Source: Mesorhizobium comanense | GTDB taxonomy: Bacteria > Pseudomonadota > Alphaproteobacteria > Rhizobiales > Rhizobiaceae | Length of the DNA: 64,000 nucleotides | NCBI RefSeq assembly: GCF_005503535.1 | Contig: NZ_SCNN01000010.1 | Coordinates: 184,702 to 248,701 of the forward strand | Direction of reading: 5' to 3' | Notes under the pieces: model-generated | Databases searched by the model: none | Told to the model about the DNA's origin: nothing | What the model saw: the letters and a program-made list of their open reading frames with translations, nothing else | Shown: in pieces, positions 48,790 to 57,849 of the stretch | Layout of the letters: each line of letters starts with the position of its first letter | How positions within the stretch are numbered: the first letter of the stretch is position 1 | Program-made: the position numbers and the translations under genes

Positions 48790-51700
48790 CTATTTCCCTG
48801 GCCTGCCCGTCTTGCTCGGCCGGCGCTTTTCACGGCGGGCGTCGCCCGGATCTTCGTAAGAACCGATGCCGGCGCGCTGGCGGACGATTGGTTTGGCGCC
48901 GTGATCCGTCGCGCCCCCCTCTGTCCTGCCGGACATCTCCCCCACTTGGGGGGAGATTGGCTGGGGCTTGCTTGGCTTCTTGCCCTCGACCGGCTTCTCG
49001 GTTCTGCGAACCGTCATCTCGTCGAGCGAGTTCTTCTTGAACAGCGGTTTGACCGGTTCGCCGGGAATGCCGAAATCGGAGCCGTGCGCCTCGGCCGCCG
49101 ACTGTTTCTTGAACAGCGAACGCGAGACCGCGCCCGCGGGAGTCGTCATGTCGGTCCCTGGCCCCATATCGTCGATCGAAGGCTTGGCGAACAGGGGCTT
49201 CTTAACCGGCACGGCGCCATCGGCGCCCATCTCGTCGAGGTCAGGCTTGCGGAAGAGGTTGGGCCGGGCGGCCTTGGCCGCCTCTTCGGCGGCGCGGGCT
49301 GCGTCGAGCTTGCGGAAACGCTCCTGTTCCTCTGCCGTACGATGCTTGGCCACACCCTTGTTGTGCTTGCCTTTTTCCCGGCCCGAGGCGGGGCTTTGGC
49401 CCTCCACTTCGCGCGCCAGCGGATCGTCGGAGATCGACAGTTCCATCTCGCGCAGGCGCTTGATCTCGTCGCGGATGCGGGCGGCCTTCTCGAAGTCGAG
49501 ATTGGCGGCGGCGTCGCGCATCTGCTTGTCCAGCGCGTCGAGATGGGCCTTGAAGTTGTTGCCCATCATGGCGCCGGCGCTGTCGGTGAACTGTGAGATG
49601 TCGGCGCGGACGTAGTCCTTCTCGTAGACCGAATCCAGGATGTCCGAGATGCGCGACTTCACCGATTCCGGGGTGATGCCGTTGGCGGCGTTCCACTCCA
49701 TCTGCTTCTCGCGGCGGCGGTTGGTCTCGGCCATCGCGCGTTCCATCGAGCCGGTGACCTGGTCGGCATAGAGGATGACCTTGCCGTCGACGTTGCGGGC
49801 GGCGCGGCCGATCGTCTGGATCAGCGATGTCTCCGAGCGCAGGAAACCTTCCTTGTCGGCATCGAGAATGGCGACGAAGCCGCATTCGGGAATGTCGAGG
49901 CCCTCGCGCAGAAGGTTGATGCCGACCAGCACGTCGAAGGCGCCAAGCCGCAGGTCGCGCAGGATCTCGATGCGCTCCAGCGTGTCGATGTCGGAGTGCA
50001 TGTAGCGCACGCGCACGCCCTGTTCGTGCAGATACTCGGTCAGATCCTCGGCCATGCGCTTGGTCAGCACGGTGACCAGCGTGCGATAGCCGGCGGCCGT
50101 GGTGTCACGGATCTCACCGACGACATCGTCGACCTGGCTCTTGGCCGGGCGCACTTCGACCGGCGGGTCGATCAGGCCGGTCGGGCGGATGACCTGCTCG
50201 GCGAAGACACCGCCCGACTGGTCCATCTCCCAGCCGCCGGGCGTGGCCGAAACCGCGACCGAGAGCGGACGCATGGCGTCCCATTCCTCGAAACGGAGCG
50301 GCCGGTTGTCCATGCAGGAAGGCAAGCGGAAGCCGTATTCGGCCAGCGTCGCCTTGCGCCGGAAGTCGCCGCGATACATGCCGCCGATCTGCGGCACGGT
50401 GACATGGCTTTCGTCGATGAAGACCAGCGCGTTGTCGGGAATGTATTCGAACAGCGTCGGCGGCGGATCGCCCGGCTGGCGGCCCGTGAGGTAGCGCGAA
50501 TAGTTCTCGATTCCGGCGCAGGAGCCGGTGGCTTCCAGCATCTCCAGGTCGAAGCGGGTGCGCTGCTCCAGCCGCTGCGCCTCGAGCAGGCGGCCGGCGC
50601 GCTCCAACTCGACCAGCCGGTTCTTCAGTTCTTCCTTGATCGACTTGATCGCCTGGTTCAGCGTCGGACGCGGTGTCACATAGTGCGAGTTGGCGTAGAT
50701 CTTGACGCTTTTCAGCTCCCCGGTCTTCTGGCCGGTCAGCGGGTCGAACTCGGTGATCTGCTCGATCTCGTCGCCGAACATGGAGATGCGCCAGGCGCGG
50801 TCCTCAAGGTGGGCCGGAAAGATCTCGATCGTATCGCCGCGCACGCGAAACGAGCCGCGCACGAAATTGATGTCCTGGCGCTTGTACTGCTGGGCGACGA
50901 GGTCGGCGAGTAGCGCGCGCTGGTCGAGCCGGTCGCCGATCTGCATCTGGAAGGTCATCGCCGTGTAGGTCTCGACAGAGCCGATACCGTAGATGCAGGA
51001 CACGGATGCGACGATGATGACGTCGTCGCGTTCGAGCAGCGAGCGCGTCGCCGAGTGGCGCATACGGTCGATCTGCTCGTTGATGGAGGATTCCTTCTCG
51101 ATGAAGGTGTCGGTGCGCGGAACGTAGGCTTCCGGCTGGTAATAGTCGTAGTAGGAGACGAAATACTCCACCGCATTGTCGGGGAAGAATTTCTTGAACT
51201 CGGAATAGAGCTGCGCGGCAAGCGTCTTGTTCGGCGCCAGGATCAGGGCAGGGCGCTGCGTCTCCTCGATCACCTTGGCCATGGTGAAGGTCTTGCCCGA
51301 GCCGGTGACGCCGAGCAGCACCTGGGTGCGGTCGCTGTTGTCGACGCCTTCGACCAGGTCCTTGATCGCGGTGGGCTGATCGCCGGCGGGCTGGAAGTCC
51401 GACACCATCTTGATGGCGATGCCGCCTTCGGACTTCTCTGGCCGGGCCGGGCGGTGTGGCGTCCACAGCACGCCATCCTTGTGCAGCGGATTGCCGGATT
51501 CGATCAGCGCCGAGAGCGCGGCCACGGTAGCGGTAACGCCGCTCGACGTCATCGTCTCGGCTTCTTCGAGCGAGATGTCTAGGCCGGCGACCGGGTTGAG
51601 GCCGGCGGCGGTGCGTTCCCTGGCGGTCGCCGCGCCACCCATCGAGGTGCCGCGTGAGCTGCGGCCCGGAGCGGTGGAGCGCTCGGGGATCTTCTTCGAC

Positions 51701-51975
51701 GGTTTGGGCGTCTTGCCGCCGTCGCCCTTCCCACCGTCGCCTTTGCCGATCTGACGCCCTTCGCGCTCGGCCTCCTGCTCGATCTGTTCGGCCCAGTCCG
51801 AGATCGAGCCGGTCAGCGGCGTGCCCGACAGGCCGGGCTGCGGCATTTCGGCGAAGCCGCCTCTGTGCAGCGGCTCCGAGGCGTCGAGGAAATCGGTCAG
51901 CGGGCTGCGCCGCTTCGGTGCGGCGCGCTCGTCATTCGCCGTCGAGGGCGTTTTCTTGTCCGGGGATTTGGCCAT
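48790..51975 (-). CDS. uvrB: Excinuclease UvrB with long N- and C-terminal extensions
   Basis: 1061 aa from ATG 51975, against about 670 in Escherichia coli. Core: MVSDFQPAGDQPTAIKDLVEG, Walker A GVTGSGKT (about 228), YFVSYYDYYQPEAYVPRTDTFIEKES with the DNA-clamp beta-hairpin (about 278), DEAD-type box FIDESH, the second helicase half to VRADISQFTDSAG, and UvrC-binding UVR helices (MRDAAANLDFEKAARIRDEIKRLREMELSI). The first 190 and last 130 residues are low-complexity extensions; a palindromic repeat is translated in the tail (48914-48960). Nucleotide excision repair. Fits the Rhizobiales long form. Confidence 0.95.
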   Translation of the reverse strand: MAKSPDKKTPSTANDERAAPKRRSPLTDFLDASEPLHRGGFAEMPQPGLSGTPLTGSISDWAEQIEQEAEREGRQIGKGDGGKGDGGKTPKPSKKIPERSTAPGRSSRGTSMGGAATARERTAAGLNPVAGLDISLEEAETMTSSGVTATVAALSALIESGNPLHKDGVLWTPHRPARPEKSEGGIAIKMVSDFQPAGDQPTAIKDLVEGVDNSDRTQVLLGVTGSGKTFTMAKVIEETQRPALILAPNKTLAAQLYSEFKKFFPDNAVEYFVSYYDYYQPEAYVPRTDTFIEKESSINEQIDRMRHSATRSLLERDDVIIVASVSCIYGIGSVETYTAMTFQMQIGDRLDQRALLADLVAQQYKRQDINFVRGSFRVRGDTIEIFPAHLEDRAWRISMFGDEIEQITEFDPLTGQKTGELKSVKIYANSHYVTPRPTLNQAIKSIKEELKNRLVELERAGRLLEAQRLEQRTRFDLEMLEATGSCAGIENYSRYLTGRQPGDPPPTLFEYIPDNALVFIDESHVTVPQIGGMYRGDFRRKATLAEYGFRLPSCMDNRPLRFEEWDAMRPLSVAVSATPGGWEMDQSGGVFAEQVIRPTGLIDPPVEVRPAKSQVDDVVGEIRDTTAAGYRTLVTVLTKRMAEDLTEYLHEQGVRVRYMHSDIDTLERIEILRDLRLGAFDVLVGINLLREGLDIPECGFVAILDADKEGFLRSETSLIQTIGRAARNVDGKVILYADQVTGSMERAMAETNRRREKQMEWNAANGITPESVKSRISDILDSVYEKDYVRADISQFTDSAGAMMGNNFKAHLDALDKQMRDAAANLDFEKAARIRDEIKRLREMELSISDDPLAREVEGQSPASGREKGKHNKGVAKHRTAEEQERFRKLDAARAAEEAAKAARPNLFRKPDLDEMGADGAVPVKKPLFAKPSIDDMGPGTDMTTPAGAVSRSLFKKQSAAEAHGSDFGIPGEPVKPLFKKNSLDEMTVRRTEKPVEGKKPSKPQPISPQVGEMSGRTEGGATDHGAKPIVRQRAGIGSYEDPGDARREKRRPSKTGRPGK
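48914..48960. repeat. Half palindromic element inside uvrB
   Basis: CCCCCCTCTGTCCTGCCGGAC and the following CATCTCCCCC match the arm of the intergenic element at 32888. Within this copy the CATCTCCCCC / GGGGGGAGAT pair forms a short hairpin. Read on the minus strand in the uvrB frame it encodes ISPQVGEMSGRTEGGA, a segment close to the end of UvrB. Confidence 0.8.
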
Positions 51976-52103
51976 GTCCCGAATATGGGAGGACTCGGGC
52001 AAAATGGAAAGAGCGCGATGCGGCGATGCGAATGCCGGGACGCGGCTCCTGACAGAAGGCTGTCAGGAGGAGGCAGGTGCCGGGCAATACGCGCGCATTG
52101 CGG

Positions 52104-53705
52104 TCAGGCGCCGCGCGCGTTGTCCGTCGCAACCTGGGTCGGCGAGCCGTTCAGGCGCGGCACCACGACGAGGCGCGTGACCTTGCCCTTCTTGAAGGCG
52201 GCGAGGAAGCGGGCGTAATCCCTGAACACCACGCAGCCGTTGGACTCGGCGCGGCCGCCACGCAGCATGTAGGTGTGGGCGAGCAGGCCGTTGCGGTTGT
52301 ACTTGTTGCCGCCGTTCACAGGGGTCAGGCGCAGGGCCTCGACGCCATGGAAGCGCGATTCGCGCAGCGACAGATTGTAGGTGTTGGGCGGCGTCGGTCC
52401 GCGATCCTTGACATGGACATAGCGCGGCTGGTCGACCATGGCGCCGAGGCCGGAATGCGCTTCGAGCCGCTGGCCATCCGGCATGTAGACGGTCTTGGCG
52501 CTGATGTCGTAGACGGCAACGCCGTGGCCGGCGCCGCTGCTGCCACCTGGCCCGTTGAACAGGTTCCTGAAGGCCTGGCCGAGGCCGCCGGAAGGCGTGT
52601 CGGGCTTGGCATAGGCCAGCACGTCGCCGTTTTCGCCGGACCGGCCCTGGCGGGCAGGCTGCCGGGCCACCTGCACCGGCTTTGCCTGGGGCGCGGGCTT
52701 CTGCGGCAATACCTTCTGCTGCGGAGCCGGCTTGTCCTGCTCCACCACCTTGGGCTGCGGCATATCATATTGCGGCCGGCGGGTCGGCAGCGGCACGTCG
52801 TCGGTGAGCGCGTCCGGCAGCGAGGCCGCGTCGCCGGGCTGTTCCGGCTGGGTCTCGACAGGCGCCACGGCAACATCGGCCGAGGATTCGGTCATCGGCA
52901 ACGGCGATGCGAAAGCCTCGTCGTCGACCGGCATCGACCGGACGAGGGCCAGCGCCAGCTGCGTGTTGTCGGGCGTCTGCGACTGGGCAAAGCCCTGCGG
53001 TGCAGGCGCGGTCTGCACGACGGCGGACCCGGTATCGGTGTGAGCGAAGCGTTCGGCCGCCGGAGCCGGCATGTCATTCGTCAGGCTGGCCACGAGCGTG
53101 GATGCGGGGGCGAGCGAAGCCGTGGTGACCTCAGGCGAGGTGGAAATGACGGGCCGCGCATCGGCCGTGGCGGCAGGTTTTCCGGCGCTGGCAAAAGCGG
53201 CGGCGAGCTTTGTCGGCGACAAGGACGCTTCCATGAGTTCGAAGCGCTGCTGGGATTTCGACTTCGCCACCGGCGCCGGCTTTGCCTGGGCCACAAGGCG
53301 CGCGGACTTTTCCGCCTGGGGGCTGACGGCGGCCAGCTTGAAGCAGCCGGCGCCGCATTGCACGGCATGATTCTGCAATGCGTGCGCGCCGCCATGGGCA
53401 TTGGCCAGCACGAACGGTGCCGAAGAGCTGAGGAAATGCTCCTTCAGCGGATCGGCGAGCGCGAGCGAGCCCGGCATCGACAAGGTCTGCGGCAGGCCGC
53501 TCGACGTCGACGACAGCGAGGCGCCGACGGAACTGAGGCCAACCATGGTCCCGATCAGCCAAAGGCCAACGGCAGCGCTGACACCAGGCACCGCGACCCA
53601 GCGGACGAGCTTTTCGGGGTTGAAGGAGGGAGAACGCGCCGCGTCGAGGACGGTCTCGCCGTCCCAACGCCTGTCCCCGATGATTTTATTACTCAAGAAC
53701 GCCAT
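52104..53705 (-). CDS. DUF2778 (L,D-transpeptidase-like) peptidoglycan enzyme
   Basis: 533 aa from ATG 53705. An N-terminal membrane helix (KLVRWVAVPGVSAAVGLWLIGTMVGLSSVGASLS, about 33-65) is followed by a 330-residue Ala/Pro/Gln-rich linker. The C-terminal DUF2778 domain (about 400-520) has AHSGLGAMVDQP, GPTPPNTYNLSLRESRFHGVEAL and LLAHTYMLRGGRAESNGCVVFRDYARFL, in which His and the Cys of SNGC are the likely catalytic pair. DUF2778 enzymes act on peptidoglycan tetrapeptides. Divergent from the Tat-PCMT operon 525 bases away. Confidence 0.88.
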   Translation of the reverse strand: MAFLSNKIIGDRRWDGETVLDAARSPSFNPEKLVRWVAVPGVSAAVGLWLIGTMVGLSSVGASLSSTSSGLPQTLSMPGSLALADPLKEHFLSSSAPFVLANAHGGAHALQNHAVQCGAGCFKLAAVSPQAEKSARLVAQAKPAPVAKSKSQQRFELMEASLSPTKLAAAFASAGKPAATADARPVISTSPEVTTASLAPASTLVASLTNDMPAPAAERFAHTDTGSAVVQTAPAPQGFAQSQTPDNTQLALALVRSMPVDDEAFASPLPMTESSADVAVAPVETQPEQPGDAASLPDALTDDVPLPTRRPQYDMPQPKVVEQDKPAPQQKVLPQKPAPQAKPVQVARQPARQGRSGENGDVLAYAKPDTPSGGLGQAFRNLFNGPGGSSGAGHGVAVYDISAKTVYMPDGQRLEAHSGLGAMVDQPRYVHVKDRGPTPPNTYNLSLRESRFHGVEALRLTPVNGGNKYNRNGLLAHTYMLRGGRAESNGCVVFRDYARFLAAFKKGKVTRLVVVPRLNGSPTQVATDNARGA

Positions 53706-54230
53706 GCAACCAATCTTGCTCCAATCGGCTCCCACGTCCGCGGCCGGGATAGCCGCGACGACCATTCTGTGAGTGATCCCAGGTGGTCCCCGACGCGTTT
53801 GCCGCGCCTGTCGTTAGTTGCCGATCGCTTCAAAATATGGACAAAGTTGGTTAACCAATCCCTCTCAAACCAACCGAGAGACGCGGACTTTGTGCCGAAC
53901 GAGGCCTGTCCACGACGATACACGCGGTATTGCAGCCCTTCCGAGGGTGGTTTGCTGCCTGTTTTTGCCTGCCAAGTCAAGCAAAACAGCCCTTGCTAAT
54001 CTTTGCCAGGAGTCATCCGCGGGTCGATGCGGCAATGAGGCAGCCTGCTGATATTGGTCCACATTGCCGAAATCCCTGATCCACGCCGTAAAAACTGTTG
54101 CTGTCCTGCCACAATTTTTCGGCCCGGACCGCCCTGCGCCGACGGCCATTGACTCGTTTTGGGGGTCGGTGCAATCCGGATCAGGTGGTTGGTTTTGGGG
54201 TGGCAAAGGCCACTTTTGGAGGCTTTTTCC
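53706..54230. other. Long divergent intergenic region
   Basis: 525 bases between the DUF2778 gene and the Tat-methyltransferase gene. A perfect palindrome TTGGTTAACCAA at 53847-53858 is about 145 bases upstream of the DUF2778 start and may be a regulator site. A GGAGG (54219-54223) is the ribosome binding site of the methyltransferase gene. Otherwise no gene, tRNA or terminator was recognised; a small transcript cannot be excluded. Confidence 0.45.
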
Positions 54231-55100
54231 ATGAAGCGTCGGGATTTCTTGGCGCTGTCGGCGGGTGCGGCGGCGTTTTCCATTCTTCCGGCTGTGGTCC
54301 GGGCCAACGTGCCCGTTCCCTATGACCGCAACGCCGAAGTGCCGTTCAAGGACAAGAAGTCGTTCATCGACTGGATGGTGGCCAATCGCGGCGAGGATCC
54401 GAAGTTCCTGGCGGAGCGATTCGATCGCTTCCAGATCATGGTCTACAACAAGGACGTGCTTGACGACCGCAACAAGCGCGCCTTCCTGCTGACGCCGCGC
54501 GAGGAATTCGTGCTGCCGCAAAATCTCGGCCGCGCCTATGACCATGCCTTCCTCGACATCGGCTATGGCGTGACGATTTCCGGCCCTCATCTCGTCGGGC
54601 GCATGACGACGTCCATCGATGTGCAGTTCGGCGAATCCGTGCTCGAGATCGGCACCGGTTCCGGCTACCAGTCGGCCTATCTCGCCAACCTCACCGACAA
54701 GGTGCACACGATCGAGATCATCAGCCCGCTGGCGCAGCGCACCCGCCGTACCTATGACGGCCTGGTCGAGCGCGGCTACTCGGAATTCGGTTCCGTCACC
54801 AGCCGCAACGCCGATGGCTACTATGGCTGGGAAAGCGTCGGTCCGTTCGACAAGATCATCGTCACCTGCGGCATCGACCACATCCCGCCGTCGCTGCTGC
54901 AGCAGCTCAAGCCCAACGGCGTCATGGTCATCCCGGTCGGGCCGCCCGGCGCCCAGCATGTGCTCAAGGTGATCAAGCAGCAACTCGCCGACGGCACGTT
55001 CAACATCGTCCGTTCGGACATCTACAATGGCAAGGTGGTGCCGTTCGTGCCGTTCACCAAGCTGGAAGGCGACCAGATCGTGGGCACGCATAACGGCTGA
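54231..55100 (+). CDS. Tat-signal protein-L-isoaspartate O-methyltransferase-like enzyme
   Basis: 289 aa from ATG 54231, with GGAGG at 54219-54223; an earlier start at 54159 would put the signal sequence inside. N-terminus KRRDFLALSAGAAAFSILPAVVRA is a textbook Tat signal. Then a PCMT core: motif I VLEIGTGSGYQSAYLA (about 134), VHTIEIISPLAQRTRR, DGYYGWESVGPFDKIIVTCGIDHIPPSLLQQLKPNGVMVIPVG. PCMT repairs isoaspartyl residues in proteins using SAM, normally in the cytosol. First of a four-gene operon. A twin-arginine signal on a SAM enzyme is unusual. Confidence 0.87.
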   Translation: MKRRDFLALSAGAAAFSILPAVVRANVPVPYDRNAEVPFKDKKSFIDWMVANRGEDPKFLAERFDRFQIMVYNKDVLDDRNKRAFLLTPREEFVLPQNLGRAYDHAFLDIGYGVTISGPHLVGRMTTSIDVQFGESVLEIGTGSGYQSAYLANLTDKVHTIEIISPLAQRTRRTYDGLVERGYSEFGSVTSRNADGYYGWESVGPFDKIIVTCGIDHIPPSLLQQLKPNGVMVIPVGPPGAQHVLKVIKQQLADGTFNIVRSDIYNGKVVPFVPFTKLEGDQIVGTHNG

Positions 55101-55146
55101 ACACCGCCGCACCGGCCCTGCCTAACCATCGCATCAAGGGAGCCGA

Positions 55147-57849
55147 ATGGCAGCCGTCGCATCGAATTCCCGCCCTGCAGTCCTGTCGCTGGAGGCGCCT
55201 CGCGTTCCGCACTATCTCGCGGTCGGGCTGATCGCCGGCGCCATCATCGCGCTGCAGATCGCCGTCATGCGGGTGTTCGCGGTCGGCAGCTGGTCGCATT
55301 TCGGCTCGCTGGTGGTGAGCCTGGCCATGCTCGGCTTCTCGTTGTCGAGCGTCGTGATCTTCGCCGGCAAGGGCTGGTTCGACCGGCACTGGCAAGGGGC
55401 GGCGACGGCCGCCCTGCTGCTGATCGGACCGCTCGCCGTGGGCGCCAACCTGATCGCGCAAACGTTGCCGTTCAACGCCATCTTCCTGGTGTCCGACCCC
55501 ATGCAGAAATGGCGCCTGCTCGCCAATTTCCTGCTCTATCTCCTGCCGTTCCTGGCCGGCGCGTTCTTCCTCGGCATCGTCTTCCTGAAAAGCCGGACTG
55601 CCTTCGGCCGAGTCTATTTCGCCGACCTTACCGGCTCCGGGCTCGCCGGCCTCGTCGTGCTGGTGTCGCTCTACCTGTTCGCGCCGGAGACGATCATCGT
55701 CGTACCGCTGCTTTTGTGGGCCGCCGGCTCGATCCTGTGGTTCATGGCGTTCGGCGCCTGGAAGAGTGTCGTCGCGGGCATTGTCGTGGCGGGGCTGTCG
55801 ATCGCGGCCTACCTCATGCTGCCAGGCTGGCTCGGCATTCCCGACATCGCGGTGTCGCAGTACAAGGGCGTCGCCTATGCCCGCAACTTCCCGGACGGCA
55901 AACGCATCTACCGCAGCATCTCGCCGTTCGGCGACCTGCAGGTCTATGCCAGCTCCTACATGCATTTCGCGCCGGGCCTGAGCGACAACGCGGCCTTCGG
56001 CATGCCCGAAGTGCCGGCCAACACTTATGTCGGCATGTATCGCGACGGCGACGGGCCGGAAGGCATCATGCGCAACCTGGCGCCCGCCGAGCAGGTCTAT
56101 TTCCGCTACCTGCCGATGCACTATCCCTATGTCATCAAGGACAAGCCCAAGACATTCGTCGTGCAGTTCGGCGGCGGCATCTCAACGCAAGCCGCGCTCA
56201 ATGCCGGCTCGACCTCGGTGACCGTCGCCGAGAGCAACCCGATGACATTGCGGGCGTTCCGCGATCCCGTCCTGAAGGACGTCACCGGCGACATACTGGC
56301 CCAGCCCAGGCTGAAGGTCATCGACTATGACGGGCGGCTGTTCCTCGCCAACACGACGGAGCGCTACGACGTCATCGACCTCAGCCTCGCCGACAGCGTC
56401 GGCCTGTCCAATCCCGGCGGCTTCGCCATTTCAGAGAAATACGCCTACACGCATGAGGCAATGCTGAGCTACATGCACGCGCTCGCCGATGGCGGCGTGC
56501 TGTCGGTGACCTTGTGGAACAAGGAAGAGCCGCCGAAATCGGTGCTCAAGCTCTATTCGACCATCGCCGAGGCGGCGAAGGCATTCGACCCCCAGGGCGC
56601 GGCCAACGATATCTTCGCCGTGTCGAGCTATCTCTCGACGACAACGGTTCTGTTCAAGCGCGGCGGCTTCAGCGAGGCCGAGATCAAGACGCTGCGCGAC
56701 TACACCAAATCCATGTCGTGGGAAGAGATCTACTATCCGGGGATGGCCTATGACGGCTCGGGCGCGCAGAAAGTGCTCGACGATTATCGCGCCTCGATCT
56801 TCGGCAACGGCCAGGATGCGACGTTGACACAGCCCGCCGCCGATGCGACTGCGCCCGTCGATCCGACCGCGCCTGCCAATCCAGATTGCGACCCCACGGC
56901 GCCCGCCGACCCGACGCTCGACGCCTGCGCCGGCGGCAATGCCGGCCCGCAGGTGTTGCCGGCGACGGAATTGCAGCGCATGACCTGGCACGCGCTGCTG
57001 ACCGGCGGCTGGGAGAAACTGGCCGCCGACTATGTGTTCGACGCACGGCCACTCAGCAACGACCAGCCGTATTTCGCGGCCTATGTGAAGGTCGCCGACC
57101 TCGGCAAGACGCTCGACCGGCTCGACCTGTTCCAGGACGACTGGGGGTACCTGCTGATCTGGGCCACGCTCGGCATCGCCTGCATCACGGCGGCTTCGCT
57201 GGTGCTGCTGCCCATGATCTTCGGCTGGCGCATCGTGTTCTCGCGTTCACGCGGCAAGCTCGGCACCATCCTTTATTTCGCCTGCCTCGGCCTCGGCTAC
57301 ATCATGGTCGAGGTCGGGCTGATCAGCCGCTTCACCGTGGCGCTGGCCAATCCGACCGTTTCGGCATCGGTGCTGATTTCGTCGATGCTGGTGTTTTCCG
57401 GCCTCGGCAGCCTGTTCGCCGAACGCATCTTCGACCGCGCCAGGACGCTGCTTCCCGCCCTGCTGCTGGCGATCGGGGCGCTACTCTTCCTCTACGGCTA
57501 CTATCTGTCGCCGGTGCTCGACTGGATCGGCGCCTATCCCTACGCGGTGCGGCTGCTGCTGTGCTTCCTGCTGGTGTCGCCGCCGGCCTTCCTGATGGGC
57601 ATGCCGATGGCCACGGCCATGACCTGGCTGGCCAGGCTCGGCAAAGAGCATCTGTTCGTCTGGGCCTGGGGCATCAATGGCTGTTTCTCGGTCATCGGCT
57701 CGGCCGCGGTGCCGATCGTGGCCACCAGCTTCGGGCTGAGCGCCGTGCTGCAATGGTCGGCGATCGCCTACCTCATCGCCATCCCGGCGTTCTTCGCCGT
57801 GCTGCTGCCTTCGAAGGTCGTGCCCATCGGACAGGCGGCTCATGCCTGA
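55147..57849 (+). CDS. Large polytopic membrane protein with embedded spermidine-synthase-like domain
   Basis: 900 aa. Residues 1-225 hold about seven hydrophobic helices. About 245-590 is a methyltransferase-fold domain with spermidine synthase traits: YRSISPFGDLQVYASSYMH, FVVQFGGGISTQAALNAG (SAM/dcSAM loop), VTVAESNPMTLRAF, LKVIDYDGRLFLANTTERYDVIDLSLADSVG. A linker of repeated PTAPADP/PTAPANP units (about 555-600) and an acidic/Cys patch follows. Residues 660-890 hold six or seven helices with GLGYIMVEVGLISRF, the family trait of spermine/spermidine synthase-fused membrane proteins. Reaction and polarity unknown. Confidence 0.87.
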   Translation: MAAVASNSRPAVLSLEAPRVPHYLAVGLIAGAIIALQIAVMRVFAVGSWSHFGSLVVSLAMLGFSLSSVVIFAGKGWFDRHWQGAATAALLLIGPLAVGANLIAQTLPFNAIFLVSDPMQKWRLLANFLLYLLPFLAGAFFLGIVFLKSRTAFGRVYFADLTGSGLAGLVVLVSLYLFAPETIIVVPLLLWAAGSILWFMAFGAWKSVVAGIVVAGLSIAAYLMLPGWLGIPDIAVSQYKGVAYARNFPDGKRIYRSISPFGDLQVYASSYMHFAPGLSDNAAFGMPEVPANTYVGMYRDGDGPEGIMRNLAPAEQVYFRYLPMHYPYVIKDKPKTFVVQFGGGISTQAALNAGSTSVTVAESNPMTLRAFRDPVLKDVTGDILAQPRLKVIDYDGRLFLANTTERYDVIDLSLADSVGLSNPGGFAISEKYAYTHEAMLSYMHALADGGVLSVTLWNKEEPPKSVLKLYSTIAEAAKAFDPQGAANDIFAVSSYLSTTTVLFKRGGFSEAEIKTLRDYTKSMSWEEIYYPGMAYDGSGAQKVLDDYRASIFGNGQDATLTQPAADATAPVDPTAPANPDCDPTAPADPTLDACAGGNAGPQVLPATELQRMTWHALLTGGWEKLAADYVFDARPLSNDQPYFAAYVKVADLGKTLDRLDLFQDDWGYLLIWATLGIACITAASLVLLPMIFGWRIVFSRSRGKLGTILYFACLGLGYIMVEVGLISRFTVALANPTVSASVLISSMLVFSGLGSLFAERIFDRARTLLPALLLAIGALLFLYGYYLSPVLDWIGAYPYAVRLLLCFLLVSPPAFLMGMPMATAMTWLARLGKEHLFVWAWGINGCFSVIGSAAVPIVATSFGLSAVLQWSAIAYLIAIPAFFAVLLPSKVVPIGQAAHA

